A stretch of DNA of 64,000 nucleotides from Romanomermis culicivorax (lineage: Eukaryota; Nematoda; Enoplea; Mermithida; Mermithidae), in the NCBI GenBank assembly GCA_963922205.1, contig CAWUHX010000320.1:186001-250000 (forward strand), read 5' to 3'. Positions within the stretch are counted from its first letter, which is position 1. Every line of letters begins with the position of its first letter. The position numbers and the translations under genes were made by a program. Shown piece after piece: positions 50,047 through 59,707 of the stretch. The notes under the pieces are model-generated. The model made no database searches. It had not been told where the DNA came from and saw nothing but the letters and a program-made list of their open reading frames with translations.

Positions 50047-50692
50047 TGTCACGTGTATGACAGGTTTATCTTGGGAGAGCTGGAGAGGTTTGGGTATCTC
50101 ATCAGGTAATACCGTGTTTTAGACGTCACATTGATGGTGAACCATATCAGATTGATCCTATTACAGTGAGTAATAGGCTGTGACTCCTGATGGATACTGG
50201 CATTTTCCCCAGGCTTCCCAAGTTGGCGTTGGGGCCTAACCTGGCAAATAGTGGCTATAGAGAGGTCTATAGTTGGTTCTCTGGAGTTGTCCTTGGGGTT
50301 TTGCTGTAGGGTAACGGACAACGCTGCCAGGCTAGGTGCGACAACCCCCGAGTCCTACTCAGTGAGAGTGGGGACAGGGTCACCCGTAAAATGACCTAAA
50401 TTATGGGACCCGATTATGAACCAGACAGCCCCTTTTTGCCCGAACCTGAGAGGTGGAGGCCCTACTTATCTGTGGAGACCTTGGGAAACCGACTTAGCCT
50501 CGCCATGACACGTAAATGGGTAAACGCGTTGTCATCGTAACCATCGCCAAACACCATTTTCGAAAAATAATGCTCGACCGGGATTCGAACCCGGATCTCG
50601 TTGACTATAGTGCAGCGTTCTACCGATTGAACTACCGAGCCGGTGTTGCGACTGGTACGAAGGGGTGATGTACGGACGTGCGACACGTGACA
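50047..50692 (-). mobile_element. short LTR-derived element carrying a tRNA-like sequence
   Basis: Bounded by TGTCACGTG (50047) and CACGTGACA (to 50692), the same termini as the LTR-like unit. Its left 0.4 kb is homologous in inverted orientation to the 3' third of that unit. Compare GTAGGGTAACGGACAACGCTGC with GTAGAATAATGGACAATGCGGC near 61640, and GGGACCCGATT..GAACC with 61736. The other end instead contains the tRNA-like sequence. No target duplication was found. Confidence 0.65.
50571..50641 (-). tRNA. tRNA-like sequence (probably a tRNA pseudogene/derived promoter)
   Basis: On the minus strand: acceptor GGCTCGG pairing 6 of 7 with TCGAGCA, D-stem GTTC/GAAC, and a perfect T-arm CCGGG-TTCGAAT-CCCGG. 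An A-box-like TAGTTCAATCGG and a B-box GGTTCGAATCC are present. The anticodon arm (GCTGCACTATAGTCAAC) does not form a proper 5-bp stem with a 7-base loop, so identity cannot be assigned. It sits inside a repeat. Confidence 0.5.
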
Positions 50693-51550
50693 TAGTTAAT
50701 TGTCTCACATGATTTCAATTTCTAATACTTCTTGTGTTCCTTTGTTGTGTTACGTTTTTTAGTTGTTTCATTTTGTATTTGCTTCATTATTTGTCATTCG
50801 TTTTTTCTTCTAGTCGCCTCTGATCAGGGTAAAAATGATTTAAAATTCGAAAATATTCTGGACTGATGTTTGTGTTTTTGGAGGACTTTTCATCAGAGTA
50901 AAAGTCGTGTGTATTCAAAGCAATTAGTAGTTTTTTCGAACCAATGACTAACTCATTTCTGCGATGATGCAACAGGTTCAATCTCACTCATTTGCATAAA
51001 AATTTTTGACTGGAAAATTCGAATTCTGATTTGTGTAAAATAACGCTTAAGTAGGATATATTTCGCTATTTGTGGGTGACACGTGACTGAACTGTTGGTT
51101 TAGGCTGCTAGAATTCCTCTCCAGCAAAGTTTTGCTCAATATCCCAAGGCCATGGAAAAAATATCACCCACTACCAGAAATTCCATAGAATGATTATCAG
51201 TCGTTCGTTAGCTGTGAATTTACTTTACCGAAACAATTTAAACGGCAAGATCAACAAACAACGACACATTATAAACAATCAAGCAAAAATAAATCACAAA
51301 CATTGTCGGGAGAAAAAATGCTGATTATTATCGAACAGAAAAACAATATTATTCCAAAACCACCTGACTGAAAATTTAACGGCGATTTTTTTGATCGTTC
51401 TAGTAAAGCGAAAAAAGTGAAGGTGTTGTAAACGCTGAATTATTTAGAACCGGTAAATTTTCGCAAATAGTAGGACGACGTTTCTTCGAACCAGTAGTCA
51501 AATTTCACGGATGATCGAACGACCCGACGTGTAGGTCATTTGGAGCGGCG

Positions 51551-51615
51551 TTAAGGGATCGGCGAATGGGTCAACATGTTCAAGGCCATGTAAGGAATGC
51601 TGGCCGGCATAAATC
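51551..51615 (-). CDS. SIGMAR1: SIGMAR1 exon 4 with early stop
   Basis: Acceptor CATTTTTTAG, then GFMPASIPYMALNMLTHSPIP and TAA at 51553-51551. The first dozen residues fit human VIPSTLAFALAD, after which similarity ends. The overlapping frame (from about 51579 to a stop at about 51507) reads DPFADPLTPLQMTYTSGRSI, faintly like the human tail (DFLTLFYTLRSYARGL). A frameshift or a lineage-specific end are both possible. Confidence 0.8.
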
Positions 51616-54600
51616 CTAAAAAATGACGAAAATTTTGATTTTTGAATCAATAATTTCAAAGTATTCCGCTGTTTCCAATAAACTTGAAGCAAATCTTTTG
51701 TCAGGATCGCATTTTTCGACTCGATTTATTCAGAAATTCATCGAAAAATCTAACCTCGTCCGTAGCATAAAGCCCAAGTATCCTCGGCCATTTCGACGAC
51801 GGATCCTTCGAACATGGCAAAACGTACGTGATCGCCGGGCCGGAAATTTTCTTTGGTCAACGAAGCGCCGTCTTTCCAACGTTGAACGTTGCCCACTAAA
51901 ACGGAGCACGATTGGTTCATCCAATGGAAACCTATGAGAGGAAAATCTTTAGGATGTATAAAATGCGAATTTTCAAATTAAACAGAAATATCTTTAGCTA
52001 ATCTGGACGAAACTATTTAGTGTCATCCGGACAAAAACATTTTCGGTATGGGAAGTATAACACCTCCAACCAAATGTAGGACTTCTGGAAAAATGGTCCG
52101 AGAAGGTCGATTTAGTGTAAAGTGGATTGCATATCAATGCGTATATTTCAAATTTCTCATCATAGACCGAATAGGCATATGAGACGAAAAGAATTCAGCC
52201 GAGCACAGAAACATTGCGAAAGTGAAGAATTCTTGCATGATTCCTTCGTCACTGAATCCAGATTACCTGCTTACAAGTTGAAATCAGCATGATTTTTGCT
52301 GGTTTGTCCGAACTTATGAAAAACAGGTTACTTTTCATAAATTTTTGAAAAATTCGAGGTGATTAATTGTTTTTCCAAGTGGCAGGTTAACGGCAATAAA
52401 GGAAACCTTAGGGCGAATGAAATGACGTGATCAGTTGGAGGTTATAATGCGTTATGTCGGTCAACCCTCGCGGTACTACCCAATCAAAATCATGGATTTG
52501 CCCCTACATAAATTATATAACTCGTTGGAGTAATGGTGCCATATCTCTCAAAGATTTTTTTGCAACTATTCAACTTCTGATTTCAAAATTAGCGGAAATT
52601 TTAAACGGTCAGACCACGATTTCATAAAAATGTGAAAAAAAGGTAAGAAAACTCTGAATAGTGCATCACATGAAAGTTCCAGATTTTCCGAGTTTTTTGC
52701 GTGTCTTCGAAATCGTTCAAATATTTGACGCTTCTTCCAAAAAAGATTTGGATAAGGTAACTAAGATTTCCATAATTTCTTACAGTATACACTTATTTTA
52801 TTTTGTACAATATTCGGAGATAGTAAAATTTTTCCACTAAATCGGATAGGCGTATGCATGGCCGTAGCCAGGAATTTTTTTCGGGGGGGGGGGGGGGGGG
52901 CACATGTTTAGTTTTGACCTAAGTAAATTCAGTTGCAAAACGGTTGTCTTATCTGGAAAATTAGGCCATAGTAGATGAGATAGAGCAATTCGACGATGAT
53001 CTTTATCAGCAAAAATGTCAATGACGGTAGGGTACTTAGGAAAATTCAAAGGTAGGGTACTTAGGAAAATTTCGTCTTCTTTCCCATTTCGGGGGGGGGG
53101 GGGCAGTGCCCCCCCGCCCCCCCCCCTGGCTACGGGCCTGGGCGTATGTTATTAGTTCTCATGGAAAATGACATCTCCTCCTCCCATTCATGAAACTGAA
53201 ACGTGGAAGATTGAAAAAAGATTCTTGGAATTTCAAGTTTCATCTTCATCGTTTTAATGTCTGAGTTTCTTCGACTTTTCCTATGTGCATTTAGCAGAAG
53301 ACCCCAAGGTCGAAAATTTAGATAGAAGTAAAATCGTAAATTGGAAGGGTAGTAACTTGACATGACAAATGTATATGAATGAAATATGAAATACCGTGAA
53401 TTTTTTTCGCTCCCTACTTCATTGCGGTGGGGGTGGTGTGTGTACTTTCACCACAAAATTGTTCTCACTAAATGAACAATGCCCCTGCTTTATACTTTTT
53501 ACGGTCAAAAAACCTTTACTATTTCGACCCCATTTTCCAGCTCACCATCATGCAACATGGATGTACCAATTATATGCAGAAAACGGTCAGACTTTGAAGA
53601 TTGTCGTGTCAATTGATTCCTGCATATTTCAAAAATCGGGCACAACATACTTTTGAAGTTATTTGAAGCAGCATCATCAGGAGTATGAGCTTATTTCATC
53701 ACTGATAAGGGTTTTGACGGTGCTTTTAATTGGAAGTGCTGATGCCGAATGTGGCTTTAGTATTATCAATCACATTTGATTATGAATCACCAGTTTGAAA
53801 CCAGGTACCACTCCTGATCCGCGTCAACGGACCTCGCATGTCTCAACTCATAGTAGGAAAGTATGCCACAGCTTGGGTGGAGAAATATAGCCATATGCGC
53901 ACAGGCGACCCAACGCAGAAGCGGTGAAAAAGGAAAGAAGAGGAAAGTTTGAAAAGCAAAAGATGTGTCAAAATTGTTGCATTATCGAGTAACAATGTAG
54001 CTGGAAAAGGTGCTCTTCAACAATAACCCACTGGTATCATAAATATAGCAAATGCTGTATTGAAATATGTGCAATGATAATCAATACATTTCCGAAAAAT
54101 TTGAATTTTTGGGCTTCTCTTGATTGCCATCACTAACATTAGTTTCAGTTTAACCAGCAATACATCTACGGCATGCAAAGAATCAATCAAATTCGAGCTT
54201 CACGGGAAAAATATAAATTGTTCCAATATAACCCTGCTAATAGCAGGTTATTTTCATATTTTTACCCAACTTTTACGTTTACCTCATCCATCTTCTGTAA
54301 TCTCGATATAGGTAAAATTATGGGTTATTTTTCTCTACCGACGATTTTACCCGTCTTCAACTCATCTTATCCGCGATTATACCTGATTTTTACTCAGCCT
54401 TAACCTAGGATTCTACCCGAGATTTTACTCGACTTTTATTTGCCTACGATTTTGCCCGCCATTTTACTTTTACTCTTACGCACATTTAACCCACTTTCTG
54501 TAATTTGGGCCTTAAATACATATACACATACCCATGTGACCAGACGCCCGCAAAGGCGTCCCTATAAGCGCCAGATATTCCGTAAGCGAAACGTGCATCA

Positions 54601-54926
54601 AATAAATTTTCGCCTGAAGATTGCCGCCGAACGTGAACCAATTAGGATCGGTTGTCGGAATGATATGTTTGGAAAAACGTACGCGCAGTTCGCTGAGTAT
54701 GCTCGTCAATGCACCCGAAGGATGTTGACCTAAATGGTGAAAATTAGAAAAATAGAACGCCATAGACTGTATGTTTTCAACAATTTCTACCCGAATATCT
54801 GCCGGCGATTTTTCTAATTTCTGGAACTGGCAACGTGTACCGTTTGTTGTTGATCAAATAATGAATTGCGCTGGCTGCAGCGCACACTAGAACCGCCGTG
54901 CGGAAAGTTTTCATCATGCTCCGCAT
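51551..54926 (-). CDS. SIGMAR1: sigma-1 receptor / ERG2-family protein (four exons)
   Basis: Sigma-1 receptors are ER membrane proteins related to fungal sterol C8-C7 isomerase ERG2, with one N-terminal membrane helix and a cupin-like ligand-binding barrel. Exons are 54926-54791, 54729-54532, 51931-51755 and 51615-51551. Every junction has GT/AG and phase 1+2. The 191-residue product has a helix (FRTAVLVCAAASAIHYLI), then EIRKIAGRYSG (human EIAQLARQYAG), the ligand-pocket segment YLMHVSLTEYLALIGTPL (human CLLHASLSEYVLLFGTAL), GHMGFHW and DTWALCYGRGFMPASIP (human NTWMVEYGRGVIPSTLA). The tail stops about 30 residues earlier than in human (223 residues). Both pocket acids, human Asp126 and Glu172, align with Cys here. 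Family identity is secure; binding or isomerase activity is not. Confidence 0.93.
51755..51931 (-). CDS. SIGMAR1: SIGMAR1 exon 3: second half of the barrel
   Basis: Acceptor CTCATAG, donor CGAG/GTTAGA, 177 bases. It encodes GFHWMNQSCSVLVGNVQRWK (human [20 protein letters not shown]), FRPGDHV (human FYPGETV) and VVEMAEDTWALCYGR. The Cys residues at the positions of human Asp126 and Glu172 are both in this exon, encoded TGC and TGC. Confidence 0.93.
52857..53140. mobile_element. hAT-type MITE (CATGGCCGTAGCCAGG termini) with 8-bp target duplication
   Basis: Ends CATGGCCGTAGCCAGG and, inverted, CAGGCCCGTAGCCAGG, flanked by GGCGTATG on both sides (52849-52856 and 53141-53148). It has long G runs near both ends and an internal repeated GTAGGGTACTTAGGAAAATT. 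It is in SIGMAR1 intron 2. 284 bp, no transposase. Confidence 0.9.
53292..53960 (+). pseudogene. hAT-like transposase C-terminal remnant, copy 2
   Basis: Homologous to 42330-42960 throughout (CCCCAAGGTCGAAAA, ATGAACAATGCCCCTGCTTT, GGAAGTGCTGATGCCGAATG). The translated motif is again GSADAECGFSIIN. Internal stops differ from copy 1, so both decayed independently. It lies on the strand opposite SIGMAR1, in its intron 2. Confidence 0.55.
54532..54729 (-). CDS. SIGMAR1: SIGMAR1 exon 2: first half of the ligand-binding barrel
   Basis: Acceptor CCATTTAG, donor CATGG/GTATGT, 198 bases. It encodes LTSILSELRVRFSKHIIP, then WFTFGGN and YLMHVSLTEYLALIG. The Glu-Tyr pair of the human pocket (Glu102, Tyr103) is kept. 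Confidence 0.93.
54791..54926 (-). CDS. SIGMAR1: SIGMAR1 exon 1: N-terminal membrane helix
   Basis: 45 codons plus one base, donor TCGG/GTAGAA. Starts MRSMMKTFRTAVLVCAAASA and ends EIRKIAGRYS. The intron to exon 2 is only 61 bp, so this short exon is easy to miss. Confidence 0.88.
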
Positions 54927-55419
54927 TTTGGGCCAATTCAAGTTGGATAGGAATATATATATATATGTATATAATTAAGCTGGAATAAAAATCGGATACT
55001 CAGCAAGTTAACGCCAGATTAGAAGGAAAACTGTGCACATCAGGAAAAGAGGTAAAAATTATTTTTCCCCATTTTCTGCAAGTCGTTTTTAAACTATAAA
55101 ATGCTCATAAACGCTTTCATTTAAGTTTTTTTGAACTTTTTCAAACATGCTAATATCTTTAGAGCCCTTAATTCATTTAAGTTAAAATAAACATGAAATC
55201 TCAGTTTGAAGTCAAATTTATATAAGCATAGCGGAAAAAATTTTCCAAACTATCCAAGGGCATGATGATTTTGAATTACATGAGAAATTGAACATTAAGG
55301 CTTCTGTGATGATAAGAGAAAGCTCATAAAACATATTCTTTCCGGTGCAAATGGTATTGACTTCTTGAACGCTGAAAAGATCAATTTTTTGAACATTTAT
55401 TCCGAGACTTAAATTCGAA

Positions 55420-56640
55420 TTTTTTGTTCGAAAATCGTGATTTCTAGGTATTTATCAGTCGGAAAATTTTAAATTAAGTATTTATTCGTAAAGTTTCATG
55501 AATTTATCAGAAAATTTAAGAGTAGGAAAAGTAAAAATATCCGAAAACGACTTTTACGAAGCTTTTGAAATACCGCTTCAAAAAGTTGGAAAATTTTGTG
55601 TATCTATTTCTTCAAAAAATGTGTCAAAGAAAAAATGTGAATTTTCATCAAACATCAAGATAAAATAGTGCAGATTCTCTATTAAAACATTACATAATAC
55701 GCTCAAGATGATAAGTGAAGGCAAGCATGCTGAAAGCCGCGTCTGAGCTATAGCTTGTAATAAAGAATAATGATTATTCAACTTATAACCCGGACCGGTA
55801 AATTTTGACATTTAGACAGTGTTTTTTTATACTAAAACATGGTTGCCAATGGGCACAAACTTTTTGTGTGGTCAAAGACTAAATTGCCCTGATTTTCAGA
55901 CACTTCAGGGCAGTGTTCTTTTTGCGCGAGCTGTTTTGCACGGTGCAAAAAAATTACCAAAAAAGTTTTGCACGCCAAAAAATTTTTTTGTACTACAAAT
56001 AAATCTTTTTTCCACGAATTTTTTTAACAAATAAAGAGTTCAAATTTTTTTCCACACGTGGAAAGTTTTTTGGAAAAAAATCTTAAAAATCAGATATGAA
56101 TTTTGTGTTCATAAATCGTAATTTCTAGAAATTTATTTATCATTCGAAAAAATTTAAAACCATTAATTTGTTCGTAACGTTTCATAAATTTGGCCGAAAA
56201 GCTATGAGTCCAAAGTCAGAAGCGTAGAAATTTTCCAAAAATACTTCCATGAAGCTTTCGAATTCAATTTATGTTAAGAAAGTAACAAGCGCTTGAAAAC
56301 GTTTAAGTGCAGTGCAAATGTGGAAAAAAAACAGTGACCCCCCCAATCACAGGTATGATATCTACAAACATAGAATTTAGCCACTAATCCAAGCAGAAAT
56401 AATGTATAACTGAAAATATAAGTCGTCTTTACTGCAAAAATGATTTTCTTTTCATTCAAGTAAATTCTAAAAAAAATTTGGAAAATTTCCCCCCCCCTTT
56501 TAAAAGTCCTGGATACGGGTATGCATAAACTAACTGAAATATAAGTCGTCTTTACTGCAAAAATGATTTTCTTTTTATTCAGTAAATTCTAAAAATTTCG
56601 GAAAATCCCCCCTCTCATTTGAAAATCCTGGATACGGGTA
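55420..56640. repeat. local duplications downstream of SIGMAR1's 5' end
   Basis: 55430-55590 and 56095-56265 are diverged copies (AATCGTGATTTCTAGGTATT/AATCGTAATTTCTAGAAATT, TTTCAT.AATTT, ACGAAGCTTT/ATGAAGCTTT). 56400-56524 and 56528-56641 are a tandem duplication (ATATAAGTCGTCTTTACTGC ... TCCTGGATACGGGTATG). The intervening 55840-56040 and 56780-56890 contain repeated TGGCACAAA/TTTGTGCCA words also seen at 60250-60320. Confidence 0.7.
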
Positions 56641-57150
56641 TGGACTTGACCATCCATTTCTCATGTAATTCAAAGTCATTATGCTCATTGATAGCTCGCT
56701 GGAAAATCTTGTAGATTAAACTTTAAACTAGAGAATTTCAATTTTTTCCTCAATTTTAATGAAGTAATCGCTCTAAAAACACCAGAACAGTGTTTTTTGT
56801 GCCAAAACATGGTTTTTGGCACAAAAAATTGGAATGGCACAAAAAATTTTGGGCGTTTGTGCCAATTGGCACAAATTTTAAGACTGGTCGAAGGCTGAAT
56901 TTTCTTGATTCTTAGTGATTTTAGGGGCTGAAAACGCAAAATTTTCTCGGCGCTTGGCGCCTAGTCAATAAGTATAATAATTAGTTACTTTTATTCAGGG
57001 TTGGCAAAAACCAAACTTTTGAAATTTCGAGTTCTTGGTTTTTTGGTTTTTTTTGGCTTTTCTATGGTGTTTTAGTGTTTTTTTGGTTTTTCTATGGTGT
57101 TTTAGTGGTTTTTTCTGGTTTAATTTTTTAGAATGTTTGGTACATCAAAA

Positions 57151-57376
57151 CATACCTGTACTTGGGGGGGGGGGGGGGGGTGGGTCGGGGGGCCAACCCT
57201 GTACCCAAAATCATTTTCCCCCCAACCCCCCCCCAGTTTGGAAAAAATTAAAAGAATTTTCAAAAAAGTGTATGTTTTTTGGCTTTTTTTGGGAAAAATT
57301 TCGACTTTTTTCTACTCCCCCCCCAAAATTTCGGATTTACCCCCCCCCCCAACTGGTCGGAGGTCTTACAGGTATG
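57151..57376. mobile_element. CATACCTGT MITE copy C with 8-bp target duplication
   Basis: Flanked by CATCAAAA on both sides (57143-57150 and 57377-57384). The other internal duplicate carries the unoccupied site TACATCAAAATAACTATG near 58193. Inverted orientation relative to copy B. G and C runs near the ends. Confidence 0.93.
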
Positions 57377-58711
57377 CATCAAAATGACTATGTAAAAAAA
57401 AATGCTGGAAGCCCCCCCCCCTATCATCTTAGACTATAGTTAGGGAGCCTAAAAATGGCAGCTAGAAGTATTAATCTTATCAGAAGTGTCATTACTTTAT
57501 GCTATAGGAAATCGCTATAATAGCAATAAAAATACAGTAATAGCGGGCACACAAGAAAGAAACGATGAGTGGAGAACATAAGAGAATTAAAAATTGAACA
57601 GAGCATGCGATATGTAAAGGGGAATTCAAGAAAAAAAGACAAATAGGGGGAAATATACAATAACTTCATGTACATAACGTAATCAAAACCATAAGAAATC
57701 AACCAAAAAATTGTATCAATGCATCACATATATAAATATGCATAGCAAAGCTGAAATGACACAACTTTTAAGTATACCGTTTTGATAAGAGGGTTTCAAA
57801 TTGATAGATTATTACACACAAACTGCAGTTGAAAGTCACACATAGACATTTCAGATGTTTCCAAATTATTGCTTTTTTACGTGTCTGCGAGCTATAACTA
57901 CAGCAACTGGCTCTTATTGTATATATTAGTCTCGCTTGCATAATGAATACGTGGCCTATCGATTGAATTATACATATTTTGTGTACGATTTTTTTCTTAG
58001 CGACTCTTTGTTAGCCTAACGTATGCAGTCATTGAATTGAAAATATTGAACATATGGGGTTAAATCAAACCTAACAGACAGGGTTGGCAAAAACCAAACT
58101 TTTGAAATTTCGACTTTTTGGTTTTTTGGTTTTTTTGGTTTTTCTATAGTTTTTTAGTGGTTTTTTCTGGTTTAATTTTTTAGAATGTTTGGTACATCAA
58201 AATAACTATGTAAAAAAGTGCTGGAAGCTCCTTGTATCATCTAAGACTAAATAGGGAGCCGTAAAATGGCAGCTGGAAGTATTAATCTTATCAGAAGTGT
58301 CATTATTTTATGCTGTAGGAAATCCCTATTTAGCAATAGAAATACAGTAAAAGTGGGCACATAAAACAGGAACTATGAGTGAAGAACACAAGAAAAGTAA
58401 AAATGGAACAGAGCATGCGATATGTAAGGTGCAAATTCAAGGAAAAGAAGAAAAATTACAAATGAAGAGAAATATACAATACACAATGGACGTAATCAAA
58501 ACTCAAAATAAATCAACTACAGAATTGTATCAATGCATCACATATATACATATGCACAGAGAAGTTGAAATGACACAATTATTAGGCATACCGTTTTCGA
58601 TAAGAGGGTTTTAAATTGATAGATTATTACATATGTTATTAATATTACAAACTGAAGTTGAAGGTCACACATTAGATATTTCAGATGTTTCCAAATTTTT
58701 GCTTTTCAAAC

Positions 58712-58919
58712 CATACCTGTACTTGGGGGGGGGGTTGGGGGGGACCCCCCAACTCGGCCAACCCTGTACCCAAAATCATTTCCCCCCAACCCCCTCCCCC
58801 CAGTTGGGAAAAAATTAAAAAAATTTTCAAAAAAGTGTATGTTTTTTGGCCTTTTTTGGGAAAAATTTCGACTTTTTCCTACCCCCCCCCCCCAACTGGT
58901 CGGAGGTCTTACAGGTATG
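58712..58919. mobile_element. CATACCTGT MITE copy D with 8-bp target duplication
   Basis: Flanked by TTTCAAAC on both sides (58704-58711 and 58920-58927). The first internal duplicate has the unoccupied counterpart near 57866 (AATTATTGCTTTTTTACGTG TCTGCGAGC). Confidence 0.92.
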
Positions 58920-59405
58920 TTTCAAACCTGTCTGTGAGCTATAACTACAGCAAATGGGTCTTATTATATATATACAATTCTCGCTTGCGTGATGGATACA
59001 AATTTTTGTACGATTTTTTCTACTTAGTGGCGACGTCAAGTCCCATAAAAATGAACCCCTCAAAAGCTCCTCTCTCTGTTAACATACAGTATGCTTAACT
59101 GATCTGTATAAAATTTTATTATTGTTGTCTCATTTATATTTTGAAATTTCGAGTTAAGAAAATTAAAAAGCTTACCGTAACAATGAATTCAGGATATTAA
59201 ACACAATCATATTTTATAACATTTTGATGATGATATGGATCAATGGATGTCGCCCCATTTGGTCAAAGTACACTTCATGAAAGATTTCGCATCTACTTTT
59301 TTGTGAGCAAATTAAAGCAAAGTTGTCTCATATACTAAATTTGTGGTTGCAAGATAGATACAAAGGATATCGATTGATTTACATTACATCTTTTGAGTAC
59401 GACTA

Positions 59406-59636
59406 CCCCCCCCCCCCAACTGGTCGGAGGTCTTACAGGTATGGTTGGGGGGAGGGTAAATCCGAAATTTGGGGGGAGGTGATCGAAATAAGTCGAAATT
59501 TTTCCCAAAAAAGGCCAAGAAACATACACTTTTTGCAAATTTTTTCAATTTTTTCCAAAATGGGGGGGGGGGGTTGGATATATGGTTGGCCAAGTGGGGA
59601 GAAGGCCCCCAACTCTCCACCCCACGTACAGGTATG
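59406..59636. mobile_element. CATACCTGT MITE copy E, rearranged
   Basis: The left end is inverted: CCCCAACTGGTCGGAGGTCT TACAGGTATG (to 59443) is joined directly to GTTGGGGGGAGGGTAAATCC, whereas other copies begin CATACCTGTAAGACC. The right end is normal (TACAGGTATG, to 59636). No target duplication was found. Confidence 0.7.
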
Positions 59637-59707
59637 TGAAAAAGCAGTTTTCCAGTGATTTTAGAAAAAAACCAAAAAAACAAAGCCTTGCCAACTCTGC
59701 TTTTATT

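Larger units (their letters stand above)
56988..59707. mobile_element. hAT-type composite element, 2.7 kb, with internal tandem duplication and nested MITEs
   Basis: The element runs from CAGGGTTGGCAAAAACCAAA (56996) to the inverted end CCTTGCCAACTCTG (59699) and is flanked by CTTTTATT on both sides (56988-56995 and 59700-59707). Terminal CAGGG and 8-bp duplication fit hAT. Inside, the left terminus and the next kilobase are repeated: 56996 onward is homologous to 58079 onward (AGAATGTTTGGTACATCAAA, TATTAATCTTATCAGAAGTGT, TTTCAGATGTTTCCAAATT). A third partial copy lies near 59330-59400. Three CATACCTGT elements are nested in it. No transposase frame is present; frames such as 58375-58614 fall in the duplicated filler. 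Confidence 0.88.

Noticed and set aside
12422..51000. Recurring ATTTGCAT octamer near putative gene starts (12422, 22842, 24702, 29402, 45590, 50995)
   Set aside because: A rough base-composition estimate gives four or five occurrences by chance in 64 kb of this AT-rich DNA.
51623..51937. 104-codon plus-strand frame
   Set aside because: Antisense to sigma-1 receptor exon 3, which has conserved protein similarity and splice sites.
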